Positions 61,901 through 64,000 of a stretch of DNA of 64,000 nucleotides are shown here, in pieces. This DNA comes from Blastocystis sp. Blastoise. Lineage: Eukaryota; Sar; Bigyra; Opalinata; Blastocystidae. The stretch spans positions 709,001 through 773,000 of the forward strand of contig JBBPEB010000009.1 in the NCBI GenBank assembly GCA_039096225.1, given 5' to 3'. A program made the position numbers and the translations under genes. Numbering within the stretch: the first letter of the stretch is position 1; every line of letters begins with the position of its first letter. The notes under the pieces are model-generated. The model did not search any database and had not been told where the DNA came from. It was given only the letters and a program-made list of their open reading frames with translations.

Positions 61901-62818
61901 AATATTGTCGTTTATATTCTTTATACAATAGACTATAATGAGGATCAGAAGGAGGTATATATATCTCTTTTCTATGAGAATAATAGGAAGCTATATAAAA
62001 AAAATTCAAATATATATGTAAATAAAATAATATATAATATACGTTCTATAAAAAGCATTTCTAGTTTTTGAAATACTTCATGTAAATTGGAAGAATATAT
62101 ATATTCATAAGGAATATCTTCAGAGAAATCAACTATATATATATAATTAATGGCTTTATAAATCTAATACTATACATTTTAAAGTAACAATTGTAATATT
62201 AAAGAAATCAAATAATGGAGAATATTGATAAAATAATTGATTTCTCTCTTCTGTTATGATATCTATACATTCATGTATATAATAATAAAATGAAATAAAT
62301 ATACCATGAATAATAAGTTGAAATCGTATTATTTTCATTTCATCACTTTCATTTATTCTATAAATATTTATAAAATAAAATACAGTTCACATTTATTATT
62401 CACAATAAAACTCTGTAAAGAATCCCAAAGAAATGTATATATTCTTATCTTATCTTCATAGGATTCATCTCCATAAAAATAATTTATATCTGAATGAATT
62501 GAGATTACATCTTTTAAAGGCAGAATATCAAGAAGTTTTGCATTCTCCATAAATGGGATCATTTTATGTATTGATAAACATAAAAGATCAATGTAATAAG
62601 ATTTTTATTCTTCTATGAAATCATTAGTATTCATAGATACCAAAGAAAACATGGAATTAGGATATTTTTGTAGAAGAGAATTTGAAATTGTGATTGTTGA
62701 TTCATCCTGTAATATAAATAATACTTTAAAAATTATATATTTATGCTCAGTATGTATGAATAGAAAAAATACTTTGTTTTTCTTGACAATTTGTTTTTTG
62801 CATCTCTTCTTCAAGCAT
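58920..62818 (-). pseudogene. Family B: divergent BTB plus leucine-rich gene with a nonsense codon
   Basis: Minus strand. Exon 1 MLEEEMQKTNCQEKQ (ATG 62816-62818) is followed by a phase-1 intron at exactly the position used in family A, then LFILQDESTITISNSLLQKY and PNSMFSLV, clearly related to LFTFQDETQLWIPREFIEKY. TAA at 62605-62607 follows ..NDFIEE, yet the same frame continues with KSYYIDLLCLSIHKMIPFM, which aligns with GSYYIDMPSFSMDKVIHFL, so the stop is a lesion within the BTB part. Small exons with LRR-like ends follow (NHFPKLHIYDISD near 60900) down to a terminal EDYKKKYNPQLSIIFK and TGA at 58920. Exon boundaries in 59000-60100 are poorly resolved and may include further decay. Confidence 0.55.
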
Positions 62819-63727
62819 TATATTATTATTTTAATAACAGAGATATCTGATATTTGCATTTAAAATAAGAAATAGGTGTTGAATATTGAATATGAATGAA
62901 GAATAGACAATAATAAATAATAAAAATATTCAAACAATTTCAGTTGTAAACTGAATCCCTCAAATGAATTCACAAGTTTTAAAATCCATGTTTGATTGTT
63001 TTTTCTATTTATATCAGTCAATATTGTATATGTGATTCTTTTTAATTGATATTTATATATTAGGATTGCTATTATACTCAAAAAGTATTTTATTATGAAT
63101 TTATATCAAGTATTTCACAAAATACGCTATTTATGTGGTTAAACTAAGGTATATTTCTATTTTTAATTATGCTATAGACTATATATTCATATATATAAAT
63201 CATATTAATTAAAATTATTGAATAATTCATAAGTTAATCTCAAAATGACTTCATTCACATTATAGAAACATTATTTGAGTCACTTCATCATATTTATCTA
63301 TTATTTTTGAATTCCTAGAGCATAAAATCAAGGTTTGAAAAAGTATAATAATAAGAAAATCAAATGAAAAAATCAAAACTTCATTAATATCCATATTTTC
63401 TTTTCTTTATATGAATCTATACTGCATGAATTGATCTAAAAGAACATTTTAAATGCTCATAAATTGCATAAAGAGACATATTCAACAAAATAAATCTTAC
63501 AAAATATATTCGCGGTCTTTTAGCAATTCTCTAATCATTTTTTATTTATTTTCATGAAGATTCTTCTAAAAAATTTGCAAGTTTTGTTTACTCTTTTATC
63601 CACTATTTATTATGTTTATAATAGAGTATAACAATTTCTAAAGCATTTATTTATTGTATATATAAGAAAATACTTTTTAAAATATATTAATATCGGATTA
63701 CATTGTCATTATAGTTGAATTCAAGTG
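62819..63727. other. Divergent intergenic region between family B and family A copy 3
   Basis: About 900 AT-rich bases. Apart from the conserved box at its right end, nothing is recognised. Confidence 0.5.
63708..63727 (+). promoter_or_regulatory. Family A start-proximal box (copy 3)
   Basis: ATTATAGTTGAATTCAAGT directly before the ATG at 63728, identical to copy 1 over 19 bases. Confidence 0.6.
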
Positions 63728-64000
63728 ATGCCAACAAGTGATTTTCAATTAACTGAAGATAAATGTATTAGAATATTATTAAAAAAATATTTATTTGCTT
63801 TTCTAGATTTATTTACATTCCAAGATGAGACAAAATTATGGATTCCAAAAAAAATTATTGAGAAATATCAGCAATTACCGTTCTATGATATCATTAAACA
63901 CTCTGAGAAATATGATGATGGTAGTTATTATGTTGATATGCCTTCTTCTCCTATGAATAATGTGATTGATTTTTTGATGAAAGAAAACGTGGATATTTCT
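63728..64000 (+). CDS. Family A copy 3: BTB/T1-like N-terminus (cut by the window end)
   Basis: ATG at 63728 opens MPTSDFQLTEDK, then a short phase-1 intron ending TTTTCTAG at about 63806, then LFTFQDETKLWIPKKIIEKY, QQLPFYDIIKHSEKYDDG and SYYVDMPSSPMNNVIDFLMK, open to the window edge. Splice position and phase match copies 1 and 2 exactly. The leucine-rich part is outside the window. Confidence 0.8.
   Translation, partial: MPTSDFQLTEDKCIRILLKKYLFAFLDLFTFQDETKLWIPKKIIEKYQQLPFYDIIKHSEKYDDGSYYVDMPSSPMNNVIDFLMKENVDIS

Overview
The window is nuclear DNA from an AT-rich, intron-dense single-celled eukaryote. By eye about a fifth of the bases are G or C. Introns are mostly short, nearly always open with GTATAT and close with TATATAG, and are full of (TA)n and (ATT)n. 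Proteins carry long Asn/Ser/Thr tracts and nearly every gene ends in TAA. The standard genetic code fits. Species cannot be fixed from the sequence. The legumain-like secreted protein, the Ig-like/CCP-like mosaic protein and the expanded BTB and TLDc families recall gut or anaerobic protists such as Blastocystis relatives or Entamoeba-like amoebae, but this is a weak inference.

Positions 1-30000 hold single-copy housekeeping genes that read cleanly through their introns: a multi-PHD-finger chromatin reader (cut by the window start), a multi-pass membrane protein of unknown function whose sixth intron looks like a minor-spliceosome AT-AC intron, an MIT-like-domain protein, the ERD2/KDEL receptor, a MIOS/SEA4-type subunit of GATOR2, an intron-less secreted legumain-like protein lacking the catalytic cysteine, RPAP1 (RNA polymerase II assembly) and a complete p300/CBP acetyltransferase with TAZ1, bromodomain, RING/PHD, KAT11, ZZ and TAZ2.

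At about 30 kb the character changes. Positions 30000-64000 are occupied by duplicated, partly decayed families: family T (BTB-like N-terminal half plus C-terminal TLDc domain, four copies at 31.1, 45.2, 51.4 and 57.0 kb), family A (BTB/T1-like N-terminus followed by many small leucine-rich exons, copies at 39.6, 56.7 and 63.7 kb), and a divergent family B (62.8 kb and a 5'-truncated copy at 49.5 kb). An A-spacer-T cassette of about 7 kb occurs as two inverted arms (39.6-46.8 and 56.7-49.8 kb). All four T copies have a frameshift or stop in the BTB half. The 31 kb T copy has lost its TLDc exons and is joined, through an intron, to the body of an unrelated secreted mosaic protein (32.2-37.6 kb) that itself has an in-frame TAA.

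The first half therefore looks like a conserved core and the second like a rapidly turning-over, perhaps subtelomeric, adaptor-protein cluster. No tRNA, rRNA, CRISPR array or recognisable transposon was seen.
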